A stretch of 35,626 nucleotides of DNA from Anaerolineae bacterium. Its GTDB lineage: Bacteria; Chloroflexota; Anaerolineae; JACIWP01. Of this stretch, positions 8,862 through 16,703 are shown in pieces (positions within the stretch are counted from its first letter, which is position 1; every line of letters begins with the position of its first letter). Location: contig JAPWUQ010000005.1 of assembly GCA_028275445.1 (NCBI GenBank), positions 1 to 35,626 on the forward strand, read 5' to 3'. The notes beneath the pieces are model-generated. The model had not been told where the DNA came from and made no database searches. It saw nothing but the letters and a program-made list of their open reading frames with translations. The position numbers were made by a program, and so were the translations under genes.

Positions 8862-8890
8862 AGTATAGCATGAGCGGTGGGTTTTGACAA
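8862..8890 (-). promoter_or_regulatory. Promoter of the aldehyde:ferredoxin oxidoreductase gene
   Basis: On the minus strand TTGTCA (8890-8885), a 17-base spacer and TATACT (8867-8862) are preceded by TGC, giving an extended -10. Its -35 shares bases 8885-8889 with the -35 of the plus-strand ridA promoter. Confidence 0.75.
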
Positions 8891-8912
8891 CCGCCCGCTC
8901 CAGGCGTATCAT
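8884..8912 (+). promoter_or_regulatory. Promoter of ridA
   Basis: A perfect TTGACA (8884-8889), 17 bases and TATCAT (8907-8912) lie about 40 bases upstream of ridA. The -35 is shared back-to-back with the divergent oxidoreductase promoter. Confidence 0.75.
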
Positions 8913-8953
8913 CGCGGCAGTTCTGCTCATATCTTGCTGTCAGGAGGTGCATC

Positions 8954-9337
8954 ATGTCCCGCCAGGTGATCGCCACACCGAAGGCGCCGGCCGCAGTCGG
9001 CCCCTATTCCCAGGCCATCAAGGCCAACGGCTTCGTCTTCACCGCCGGCCAACTGGGGCTGGACCCCGCCACCGGCAAGCTGGTCGAAGGGGATGTCACC
9101 GACCAGGCACGCCAGGCCCTGAAAAACCTGCAGGCCATCCTGGAGGCCGCCGGCTCCTCCCTGGAACAGGTGGTCAAGGTCACCGTGTTCCTGAAGGACA
9201 TCAACGATTTCAAGCGGGTCAATGAGGTGTACGCGGAATTCTTCACCACCCAGCCGCCGGCGCGCTCCGCAGTGCAGGTCGCCGCACTGCCCCTCGGCGG
9301 CCTGGTCGAGATCGAGGCCGTCGCAGTAGCTTCATGA
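8954..9337 (+). CDS. ridA: RidA family enamine/imine deaminase
   Basis: RidA hydrolyses reactive enamine and imine intermediates such as those released by PLP enzymes, protecting other enzymes from damage. The 127-residue protein has the normal length and the family signatures: GPYSQAIKANGFVFTAGQ at the N-terminus, VVKVTVFLKDINDF in the middle, and PPARSAVQVAALP with the conserved substrate-binding Arg, followed by LVEIEAVAVA. AGGAGG precedes the ATG. It is a single-gene unit: its own promoter lies upstream and a hairpin terminator follows at once. Confidence 0.95.
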   Translation: MSRQVIATPKAPAAVGPYSQAIKANGFVFTAGQLGLDPATGKLVEGDVTDQARQALKNLQAILEAAGSSLEQVVKVTVFLKDINDFKRVNEVYAEFFTTQPPARSAVQVAALPLGGLVEIEAVAVAS

Positions 9338-9344
9338 CGCGAAG

Positions 9345-9373
9345 CCTCCCGCAGGAAAAGCTCCTGCGGGAGG
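9345..9373. terminator. Intrinsic terminator after ridA
   Basis: A perfect 11-bp stem, CCTCCCGCAGG with its complement, and a 7-base loop are followed by TTCTTTAT on the plus strand. It separates ridA from the convergent large surface-protein gene, for which the T tract is poor. Confidence 0.85.
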
Positions 9374-9377
9374 TTCT

Positions 9378-12300
9378 TTATCGGCCCCCGCCGGCGTATA
9401 AGAGGATAAGAGGCAGAAGGGTCCTCCCCATGCCGGCGCCCCGCAGAGCCACCATGCCGTCCGCCGGGTTCACCGCGTTGCTGAAAATCACCAGCATGTC
9501 GCTCCAGACGCCCGAGGCCGGCGGCGAGAAAGCGATGGCGAAGCTCTCGTACTGGCCGCGCGGGATGACCACGGGAAACCCCGTCGGATGCGCCAGCCGG
9601 AAAGCCCTCCCATCCACGAACGAGGCACCGGTGATGACGAGATTGGCACAGCCATTGGCAATGGGCGGGAAGGAGACCCACACCTCTTCCTGGGCTGTGC
9701 GGCCGGCCGGCAGGCTTCCGAAATCAATGCTCCGGCGGGAGACAGCGATGCGTACCTCGCACGCCGGCGTGACCGTCGGGGTAGGCGTTGGCCCCAGGGT
9801 GGCGGTCGCCGTCGGCGTGGCCGTGCTGGTAGCTGTGGCAGTCGGGGTGGGCGTGCTGGTAGGCGTGAGTACCGGCGTGCCGGCCGTGGGGGTCGGCGTC
9901 CAGGTCATGGTCGGCGTGGCCGTCCAGGTCGGGGTGGCCGTCGCGGTGGGCGTATAGGTGGCCGTCGGGGTGGCCGTCCGGGTGACGGTCGGCGTCGGCG
10001 TGGAGGTCGGCATGACGGTGGCGGTCGGGGTGGCGGTGGGGATCACCGCCGGCACCTGGTAGACGATCTGCAGTTTCGGCCGCGAGGCCGGCGAGACCGT
10101 ATATTCGGACGAGGCGAAGCGGTAATACAGGCTCCCCTGCCCCGGCCCCAGGAGCAGGACGCCGAAATTGCCGGCGGGGTCCCGCACCCAGTCCGCCACC
10201 AGCGAGGTGATATCGAAATTCAGCCAGGTGTTGATATTGGAGGCGGTCTGCACCGCCGCCGGGGTCGTGTCATAATCCCCGCCGGGCGTCTGCCAGGGGA
10301 CGCCGGCACGCGCCGTGTTCCACGTCGCCGCCGCTTCCTCCCAGGCCCTCGTCACCCGATGCGCCGTGATCATCATGGACTGGCTGGGATAGCGATATGT
10401 CGGCCATATGCTCAATGTGGCCTGCAGGATCGTGGCGTACGGCGGGATGCTCGACAGGTCAAAGGCGACCAGCACGCGCAGGGCGTTATCGCCGCGCAGC
10501 CACAGCGCATCTTCCGCGCCGTGGACCTGGTTGGGATTCCAGGCATCCAAGCTGGTATCCCGGACGCCCTGGTAGCCGTCCAGGCCGCGCTGAAGCACGA
10601 TGGTGGTGGGCACCGGCGAGGCTGTCGGGGTCGGTGTATAAAGGGGGGTGGGGGTCGGCGTCGGCGTAGGGATAAAGTAGCTGATGCTGAGGTAGGGGCG
10701 TTTGCCGGCATCCACATATTCCCGCGAATATGCCGAATAGCGCACATAGGGATGCACGCCGGCCTCGCCGCGGATCAACACGCCCTCGTTGGGCAGTGCG
10801 CCGCTGACCCACTCCTGCACCAGCGCGGTGATATCCCACGAAGCCCATCCCAGGCCCGTCAGGAGGGTGATGGCCGCCGGCTCCCCGCGGCGGTCGCCCG
10901 GCACGCCGTTGGCCCCGCCGGCGGACCAGGCCTGCCCCACGGCCGCCTGCCCCCAGGTCGCCTCATATTCCACCCAATGACGATTCACGGCATACACCGC
11001 GGCGGTAATGGTGTCCACGGCACTGCGCTCGCCGAAATAGAGATACATTTGGGCGCTGGTGATAATGGCATCCCGGGGAATTTCGGAAAGGTCGAAGCGC
11101 AGGAGGATCTCCTGCCGGCTGTCCTCCACCACCTGCAGCATAGGGTTGGCGCCAAAATTCACCCCGGGCTGATACAGGTCCAGGGTCGTATCCGCTTCGG
11201 CCGGGGCGTCATCGCGGCCGGTGGCCGGCACGGTGGGGGTAGGAGTGCCGGCCGGCGTGGCGGTCATGGTTGGCGTCGGCGTGCGGGTCGGCGTGACAGC
11301 GGACGAAGTGGCGGTGCGCGTCGGGGTGAGGGTCGGTGTGGACGTTGCTCCGCCGGCCGGGGTGGCGGTGGGCGTCGGGGCGGGAAGGAGTGCCGGCTGG
11401 CGCTCCACGACGACCATATGGATGATCTCGTCCCCGTCGCCCCGGCAGTCAATATAGAAATCGCTCCCGCCGGGCCCCCGGTTGGCGAACTGCGCGTCGT
11501 AGAGCACGAAGCTCACCCGCTTCCATGTGCCCGTGTTGGTCTTATACACGATGCCGGCGCTCTCCGCCGGCGAGTTCGCGCCGTCGTATTTCAGCTCCCA
11601 GGCGTCATAGCCGCGGTCGAAGTAGGTCACCGTGATGGTCACCGGGGCGGTGGTGGTAAAGGCATCGTCCAGCTTGAAGAACATATAGGGGTTGCCGCTG
11701 GCCTGGTCGGTGCGGCGGGTGATCCAGCCCTCTTTCGTGCCGGCGAGGTAGCTCACGTTCACCTCGTCCACCAGCGATCCCTGCTGAATCTCATACCCTT
11801 CGCAGTAGTCCTGGGCGGTGCGTGAGGTCTGCTGGGGATTGCAAAAGCCGTCACGCCAGGTGATGGCGCGCGTGTCACCGCCGGGCACCGTATCGTCCTG
11901 CGTGAGCCATTCGCCGAAGTTGCCCCGCTCGGCGTACCAGTAAAAGCCGGATTCGCGCAGTGCCACCCAGGCCGCCGGCGCCGTGCTCACATCCTGCCCC
12001 AGCAGGCGGTTGGCAAAGCGCAGGATGTCAGTGTTGGCGGTGTCGGTGATGATCTGCCGGCCCAGCACCAGATAGTCGGCATGCTTCGCCAGCCCGCTCA
12101 GGATGCCCCAGTACGCCAGCGTGGAATCCGCGAGATAATAGGGATACGTCCCCTCCCAGGCGATCGGCACCTCCGTCCAATGGAGCAGGATGGGGTCGTA
12201 GGCCCCACACTGGTAGAGCGAATAGCCGGGATCGTTGATGACGGTGGCATCGGCGTCCGCGGCCAGCCCGTTGTGCTTCAGCCCCACTCCCAGCGAGGCG

Positions 12301-13049
12301 GCGTAGTTGGTGAACTCGCGGCGCTCGCAGGGCGAGAGGAAGCGCGGCGCGAACTGCAGGAACAGGGGCTTGTTGCGGAAGGCCTGGCGGTAGATATCGG
12401 TGATGGCATTGACCGTAGCGATCCATTTGGCGCTGTCCAGGCCGGCGGCTTTCAGGCAGTCATTGGCGCTGGCTTCCGCCGGCGTCGTCTCGCCGTACAT
12501 GCCCACCGAAATCTGCACCCAGGCGACGCGCGGGTCGTTGTCATAGCGGGCGGCCAGGGCGCGCACGAAGTTGCCGAATTTCTGCTGATAGAGGGGGTTC
12601 CAATAATGCGGGATGCGCTTGCCGCCGCAGTAGGCAGAGGGCACGCCGGCGCTATACACCCACAGCGGTGTGGCGCTGTCCGCCGGCGCCTCGTTGCGGA
12701 AGGTATCCACCGCAATGCCGGCCGGCTTGCCGGCGGCCTCCTGATTGTCCAGCCAGGTATCGATGAGGCCCCATTGATACTGCCCCTCCGCCGGCTCCAG
12801 CGCGCTCCAGGACCAATCCTGGTGCCCTCCCACAATGATGCCGGGATAATTGGCCGGCGTCAGGCCGGAGCGGCCGTCGTCCTGAAACACGTAGATGCCC
12901 GGGGCAGGGACGCGCGGGGCGGAGAACTGCGCCTGGGCCCCCGCCGGCGAACGAGCATCCACCGGCAGGCTCCGGTAGAGGATTATGACCATCAACAACA
13001 GCCCACCCATTCGCGCGGCCCAGCGCGCGGCCACAGAGCTTTTCATCAC
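9378..13049 (-). CDS. Large exported multidomain protein: glycoside-hydrolase-like domain, two DNRLRE-like domains, Thr-Pro linkers
   Basis: The 1223-residue protein starts with a signal peptide (basic start, then MGGLLLMVIILY). Residues from about 40 to 430 look like a clan-A glycoside-hydrolase TIM barrel: WSWSALEPAEGQYQW is the typical strand-2 motif. VGMYGE and PIAWEGTY are candidate acid/base and nucleophile glutamates. A beta-sandwich-like region follows, then a Thr-Pro linker. Next come two DNRLRE-like domains (ILLRFDLSEIP and VLVAFDLSSIP, each followed by a W-x-x-A-A/E-ATW motif) separated by a short linker, then a linker of about 90 residues. The C-terminal Ig/ASH-like domain contains SRRSIDFGSLPAG, and the protein ends in the short hydrophobic stretch RTLLPLILLY. 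It is probably cell-surface bound and acts on a carbohydrate. The substrate is unknown. Confidence 0.82.
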   Translation of the reverse strand: MMKSSVAARWAARMGGLLLMVIILYRSLPVDARSPAGAQAQFSAPRVPAPGIYVFQDDGRSGLTPANYPGIIVGGHQDWSWSALEPAEGQYQWGLIDTWLDNQEAAGKPAGIAVDTFRNEAPADSATPLWVYSAGVPSAYCGGKRIPHYWNPLYQQKFGNFVRALAARYDNDPRVAWVQISVGMYGETTPAEASANDCLKAAGLDSAKWIATVNAITDIYRQAFRNKPLFLQFAPRFLSPCERREFTNYAASLGVGLKHNGLAADADATVINDPGYSLYQCGAYDPILLHWTEVPIAWEGTYPYYLADSTLAYWGILSGLAKHADYLVLGRQIITDTANTDILRFANRLLGQDVSTAPAAWVALRESGFYWYAERGNFGEWLTQDDTVPGGDTRAITWRDGFCNPQQTSRTAQDYCEGYEIQQGSLVDEVNVSYLAGTKEGWITRRTDQASGNPYMFFKLDDAFTTTAPVTITVTYFDRGYDAWELKYDGANSPAESAGIVYKTNTGTWKRVSFVLYDAQFANRGPGGSDFYIDCRGDGDEIIHMVVVERQPALLPAPTPTATPAGGATSTPTLTPTRTATSSAVTPTRTPTPTMTATPAGTPTPTVPATGRDDAPAEADTTLDLYQPGVNFGANPMLQVVEDSRQEILLRFDLSEIPRDAIITSAQMYLYFGERSAVDTITAAVYAVNRHWVEYEATWGQAAVGQAWSAGGANGVPGDRRGEPAAITLLTGLGWASWDITALVQEWVSGALPNEGVLIRGEAGVHPYVRYSAYSREYVDAGKRPYLSISYFIPTPTPTPTPLYTPTPTASPVPTTIVLQRGLDGYQGVRDTSLDAWNPNQVHGAEDALWLRGDNALRVLVAFDLSSIPPYATILQATLSIWPTYRYPSQSMMITAHRVTRAWEEAAATWNTARAGVPWQTPGGDYDTTPAAVQTASNINTWLNFDITSLVADWVRDPAGNFGVLLLGPGQGSLYYRFASSEYTVSPASRPKLQIVYQVPAVIPTATPTATVMPTSTPTPTVTRTATPTATYTPTATATPTWTATPTMTWTPTPTAGTPVLTPTSTPTPTATATSTATPTATATLGPTPTPTVTPACEVRIAVSRRSIDFGSLPAGRTAQEEVWVSFPPIANGCANLVITGASFVDGRAFRLAHPTGFPVVIPRGQYESFAIAFSPPASGVWSDMLVIFSNAVNPADGMVALRGAGMGRTLLPLILLYAGGGR
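9771..10046 (-). repeat. Low-complexity Thr-Pro linker repeat 3
   Basis: Degenerate GTCGG/GTGGC-type units encode a Thr-Pro-rich linker of about 90 residues between the second DNRLRE-like domain and the C-terminal domain. The units are imperfect and read in frame throughout, so this is a coding microsatellite-like repeat. Confidence 0.8.
10618..10677 (-). repeat. Low-complexity Thr-Pro linker repeat 2
   Basis: A short run of Pro-Thr codons joins the two DNRLRE-like domains (PTPTPTPTPLYTPTPT in the protein). Confidence 0.75.
11221..11394 (-). repeat. Low-complexity Thr-Pro linker repeat 1
   Basis: A Thr-Pro/Ala-rich coding repeat of nearly 60 codons separates the glycoside-hydrolase-like and beta-sandwich part from the first DNRLRE-like domain. 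Confidence 0.78.
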
Positions 13050-13091
13050 TTACCACCCCTGGAGATGCGTTATCCGAAGCAAAGGCCGGCG

Positions 13092-13120
13092 TTGCACAAT
13101 TGGCCCACACGTTATATAAT
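13092..13120 (+). promoter_or_regulatory. Promoter reading toward the Nudix gene
   Basis: TTGCAC (13092), a 17-base spacer and a perfect TATAAT (13115-13120) lie on the plus strand. The expected start near 13127 gives a leader of about 100 bases before the Nudix ATG. The site lies inside the leader of the divergent surface-protein gene. Confidence 0.7.
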
Positions 13121-13178
13121 GACGGGAAAATGACTACCTCGTCACGGCATGCAGTGCCGGAACATCCGATTCGCCCCG

Positions 13179-13207
13179 AGTATAACAGACGAACCGTAAA
13201 GGGACAA
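13179..13207 (-). promoter_or_regulatory. Promoter of the large exported protein gene
   Basis: On the minus strand TTGTCC (13207-13202), 17 bases and TATACT (13184-13179) carry a TGT extended -10. The start near 13172 gives a leader of about 120 bases that runs across the opposing promoter. Confidence 0.68.
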
Positions 13208-13230
13208 AACGGGCCAGGAAAGAGGTGCGC

Positions 13231-13821
13231 ATGGCTTCACTGCAACCGGATAAACCCCTGGAAGCGTGGCAGGTATTGGGAGAGCGGGTCGTATATGACA
13301 ATCTCCCCTGGTTGAGGCTGATCGAACAGCATGTGCTGTTGCCCAACGGCCGGCATATCGAGCGCTATCTGGTCAGCGAAGGCCCGGATGTGGTGATGAT
13401 GTTTCCGGTGACTCCGGAGGGCCAGGTCATTTTCGTGGAGCAGTACAAGCACGGCATGGGCATGCTCTCGCTGGACCTGCCGGCCGGCTACATGGACGAG
13501 AGCGACCCCTCGCCCCTGTTCGCCGCACAGCGGGAGCTGGAGGAGGAGACCGGCTATCGGTCAGAGCGCTGGACGCACCTGGGGAGCCTATTCATGAGCC
13601 CCAATCGCTCCCGCGGCCAGATCCATTACTTTTTGGCGGAAGACTGCCGGCCGGCCGGCCAACAGCACCTGGACCCGACGGAGGAACTGCGCGTCTATCT
13701 GCGCCGGCTGGAGGACATCCCCGGGATGATGGTGGATGGCTCCGTGCGCACCATTTCCTCCATCGCCGGCATGGCGCTGGGCGTGCTGGCAGTGCGCGGG
13801 AGCCTGGCCGGCACAGGGTGA
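13231..13821 (+). CDS. Nudix hydrolase, ADP-ribose pyrophosphatase-like
   Basis: The 196-residue protein resembles ADP-sugar pyrophosphatases, which cleave nucleotide-sugar diphosphates such as ADP-ribose using Mg2+. The Nudix box is present as GYMDESDPSPLFAAQRELEE followed by ETGY. The RELEEETG core is intact. The first Glu position is Asp, and there appears to be one extra residue between it and REL. VIFVEQYKHG and LDLPAGYMDE are typical of the ADPRase branch. I chose the ATG at 13231 because AGAGG lies five bases upstream; the GTG at 13225 would overlap that site. It has its own promoter, and no clear terminator follows, so read-through into the next gene is possible. Confidence 0.9.
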   Translation: MASLQPDKPLEAWQVLGERVVYDNLPWLRLIEQHVLLPNGRHIERYLVSEGPDVVMMFPVTPEGQVIFVEQYKHGMGMLSLDLPAGYMDESDPSPLFAAQRELEEETGYRSERWTHLGSLFMSPNRSRGQIHYFLAEDCRPAGQQHLDPTEELRVYLRRLEDIPGMMVDGSVRTISSIAGMALGVLAVRGSLAGTG

Positions 13822-13887
13822 ATCCTGTGCTCCATGTGCCGAAGCCTGTAGAACAGGGTTCATCTTCATTTAGGTAGGGGTGAGCGG

Positions 13888-14931
13888 TTGGAAACATCGG
13901 AGAAACGCGCGGATCGCGAGACAGCAGGGCCAGCGCTGGCTCCCCGCCATATTCGCATGGACACCCTGGCGCGCTGGGCACTGCGCGCCGCCGGCCCCCT
14001 GATCCTGATCGGCATCCTGCTGTTCGGGGTGGACTTTTCGCGCGCCCTGGCCCTGCTCCTGAACGTCCAGCTCCCCTTGCTGCTCATCTCCTGGTTCGTG
14101 ATATTCCCGATAGTGGTGATACTGCGCTCCCTCCGCTGGCACATCATCGCCCGCATATACGACATCCGCCAACCGTTTTCCATGAGCATCTTGCTCTATT
14201 TCCTGGGCTTCTCCGCCGGCTTCTTCATCTCCGACGGCATCAGCGCCTTCGTGCGTTCGGTGTTCCTCAATCGCGATGGCTACCGCTGGTCGGTCTCCCT
14301 CCTGACGCCTTTCTGGGAGAAGACGGTGGAACTCATCGCCATCCTGCTGTCCGGCCTCATCGCCTTTGCCGCCCTGCCCCAATTGGTGTTGAACCGCGGC
14401 CTCCTGTACCTGGCCCTGATCCTGGGCGCCGGCATCACCGCCTCCACCGCGCTATTACTCTCGCCAGGCGTCCAGTCCTGGGCCTTTGAGCGCATTTTCC
14501 CCTGGCTGGCGCGCCGCACATCCCGCCTGCGCCAGGAATCGGGCGCGGCCCTGCTGGCCGAATTCCGCCGCATGCGGCCGAGGGCGGTGGTCGGCCTGAC
14601 GCTGTTCTCCATCGCCACCCGCCTGTTGTATTTCTATTCCCTTTACCTGGTGGGACAGGCCATGGGGTGTCCGCTCTCCTTCTGGCAGGTCTCGCTGGTA
14701 ATGGCCTTCGTCAGCCTGGTCACCATGCTGCCGATCGGCATCGGGGGCATTGGCAGCCGGGATGTGGTGATGATCCCGACCTTTCATCTGTTCGGACAGC
14801 CGGCCGAGCAGGCTGTCGCCTTCTCATTCCTGATCCTGCTGACCAACGTCATCTGGCGGGCGCTGGGCGCGCTGGCATGGACGCTTCTCCCGCGCTACCT
14901 GCCGGCACCCGCCTCCGAGGATACCCCCTGA
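13888..14931 (+). CDS. Flippase-like integral membrane protein (AglD/YbhN, LPG-synthase TM family)
   Basis: This 347-residue protein has about eight membrane helices and the conserved segments of the lysylphosphatidylglycerol synthase TM/UPF0104 family (PF03706): LRSLRWHIIARIYDI, YFLGFSAGFFISDGISAFVRSVFLNRD, FWEKTVELIAI and a C-terminal VTMLPIGIGGIGSRDVVM. Members near glycosyltransferases, such as archaeal AglD, are thought to help transfer or flip lipid-linked sugars. The start is a TTG with AGGGGTGAG upstream. It heads a run of closely spaced plus-strand membrane and glycosyltransferase genes. The flippase role is inferred from the family and neighbours only. Confidence 0.83.
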   Translation: METSEKRADRETAGPALAPRHIRMDTLARWALRAAGPLILIGILLFGVDFSRALALLLNVQLPLLLISWFVIFPIVVILRSLRWHIIARIYDIRQPFSMSILLYFLGFSAGFFISDGISAFVRSVFLNRDGYRWSVSLLTPFWEKTVELIAILLSGLIAFAALPQLVLNRGLLYLALILGAGITASTALLLSPGVQSWAFERIFPWLARRTSRLRQESGAALLAEFRRMRPRAVVGLTLFSIATRLLYFYSLYLVGQAMGCPLSFWQVSLVMAFVSLVTMLPIGIGGIGSRDVVMIPTFHLFGQPAEQAVAFSFLILLTNVIWRALGALAWTLLPRYLPAPASEDTP

Positions 14932-14986
14932 CCTCGCACGGTCAGCGGAGGTAAGAACATTCGCTATCCATCATAGGAGTATATCC

Positions 14987-16675
14987 ATGCCGGCTCATGG
15001 CTCTCGTTCTGCTCGCACCCTGGTCATCGGCATTGACGGTGCGACCTTTGATCAGATCATCCCGCTGGTGAAAGGGGGCCGACTGCCGCACATCGGCGCC
15101 CTGCTGGAGCAAGGGAGTTGGGGACCGCTCCGCAGTACCATTCCGCCGGTGACCGCGCCGGCCTGGAGCAGTTTCATGACCGGCGTCAACCCCGGCCGGC
15201 ACGGCATCTACGACTTCCGCTACCGCGATGCCGGCACATATGAGCTTCGCACCAACAACCTGACCATGAACCGTGCCCCGACCCTATGGGAGGTGCTGAG
15301 CCGGCACGACAAGCGCTCCTGCCTGATCAATATCCCGGCTTCCTGGCCGCCGCGGCCCATCAACGGGTTCTGGGTGACGGGCATATTGACGCCGGCGGAC
15401 GCGACAACCTACACCTATCCCCCCGAGCTGACGGAGCAAATCCGCCGCGCCATCCCCGATTATGAGGTCTGGCCGGCCAGCGTCTTTCATCCCACGGGCC
15501 GCGAGCGCGAGTTCCTGCGGACCATCGAGGAGCTGACCTGGAAGCGGGTGGAGCTCTTCCGCTTCCTGCAAACGCGGGCAGAGTGGGATACGGCGATGGT
15601 GGTCTTCATGGGGGCGGACCAGGTCCAGCACGCCATGTGGCATTATCAGGACCCGACGCACCCGCAGTATGATCCGGATGCACCGGCCGAGTTCCGCGAT
15701 GCCATCGCCCACACGTACGAGGTCATCGACGCGGCTGTCGGAGCGCTCCTGGCGGAGGCCGGCCGGGAACTCAATGTCTTCCTGGTCTCCGACCACGGCT
15801 TCGGCCCGCTGGACGACTGGTTCCACATCAACACCTGGCTCATCCAGGAAGGGCTGATGGTGGTGAAGCCGCACGTGAAGAGCCGACTGAAGCATCTGCT
15901 GTTTTCCTTGGGCTTCACCCCGCTGAATCTGTATGAGTGGTTGCTCCGGCTCAGGCTGAACCGGGCGGTCGCCCATGCCACGCGCCACCGCCGGGAGGAA
16001 ACCTTTGCCCTACTGCGCCGGCTGTTCGTCTCCTTTGACGACGTGGATTGGAGCCGCACGGTGGCCTATTCCATCGGCAACGCCGGCCCCATCTTCATCA
16101 ATCTGGCCGGCCGGGAACCGCAGGGCTGTGTCCCGCCGGAGCGCTACGAGGAAACGCTGGAGATGGTGGCAGAACGCCTGCGGCGCATCACCGACCCGCG
16201 CACCGGCCGCCCGCTGGTCACCGAAATCGTCTTCGGCAAGGATATATATGCCGGGCCGTATGCCAGCAACGGCCCTGATATCATGGTGCTCATGCGGGAT
16301 ATGCGCGTCTGTGCCTACGGCAACACCCACTTCTCCTCGCACCGCTGGCTGACGCCGGTGTACGGCCGCACGGGCTGGCACCGCATGGACGGCATCCTGG
16401 TGGCCGCCGGCCCGGACATCCGGCAGGGGGAGCAAGTCGCCGGCGCCCGCCTCTGGGATGTATATCCCACCATCCTGGCGCTGATGGATGTGCCCATTCC
16501 CGCCGGCCTGGATGGTCAGCCCCTGCTCTCCCTCCTGCGCGATGCAGCGCGGGAACGCATCCGCTACGATTCCCAGGGTCTGGAGCAGTATTATCAAAGC
16601 GAGGAGCGGTTGGGATACTCCGCCGAGGAGGAGGAGATGATGGAGCGCCACCTGAAGGGGCTGGGTTATGTGTAA
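14987..16675 (+). CDS. Alkaline phosphatase superfamily phosphodiesterase/nucleotide pyrophosphatase-like protein
   Basis: At 562 residues and without a signal peptide, this is a soluble alkaline-phosphatase-superfamily protein. Metal-site motifs are visible: VIGIDGATFD (first Asp), PPVTAPAWSSFMTG with the probable catalytic Thr, MGADQVQHAMW (Asp and His), VSDHGFGPL (Asp-His) and RTGWHRMDGILVAAGP (last His). The family removes or transfers phosphate from phosphodiesters or sugar-lipid phosphates. It sits between a flippase-like protein and GT-C proteins, as in many lipid-linked glycan clusters of archaea and Chloroflexota. That suggests a lipid-phosphate or nucleotide-sugar substrate, but the sequence does not prove it. 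GGAG precedes the ATG at the end of a 55-base gap that also holds a small 6-bp hairpin. Confidence 0.85.
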   Translation: MPAHGSRSARTLVIGIDGATFDQIIPLVKGGRLPHIGALLEQGSWGPLRSTIPPVTAPAWSSFMTGVNPGRHGIYDFRYRDAGTYELRTNNLTMNRAPTLWEVLSRHDKRSCLINIPASWPPRPINGFWVTGILTPADATTYTYPPELTEQIRRAIPDYEVWPASVFHPTGREREFLRTIEELTWKRVELFRFLQTRAEWDTAMVVFMGADQVQHAMWHYQDPTHPQYDPDAPAEFRDAIAHTYEVIDAAVGALLAEAGRELNVFLVSDHGFGPLDDWFHINTWLIQEGLMVVKPHVKSRLKHLLFSLGFTPLNLYEWLLRLRLNRAVAHATRHRREETFALLRRLFVSFDDVDWSRTVAYSIGNAGPIFINLAGREPQGCVPPERYEETLEMVAERLRRITDPRTGRPLVTEIVFGKDIYAGPYASNGPDIMVLMRDMRVCAYGNTHFSSHRWLTPVYGRTGWHRMDGILVAAGPDIRQGEQVAGARLWDVYPTILALMDVPIPAGLDGQPLLSLLRDAARERIRYDSQGLEQYYQSEERLGYSAEEEEMMERHLKGLGYV

Positions 16676-16703
16676 TGCCATCCCGCGGCGGAGGGTGTAG
16701 GGC

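Noticed and set aside
9771-10046. Repeat block that might be taken for a CRISPR array or minisatellite
   Set aside because: The units are degenerate, have no constant spacer length and stay in frame as a Thr-Pro linker.
9588-13133. Plus-strand ORFs of 745 and 350 aa opposite the large exported protein
   Set aside because: Arg/Gly-rich shadow translations produced by the Thr-Pro codon bias of the opposite strand.
13100-13315. 71-aa plus-strand leader ORF ahead of the Nudix gene
   Set aside because: It starts inside the promoter, runs into the Nudix gene and has no ribosome site.
14935-14960. Six-bp hairpin between the flippase-like and phosphatase-like genes
   Set aside because: No T tract and too short a stem to call a terminator.
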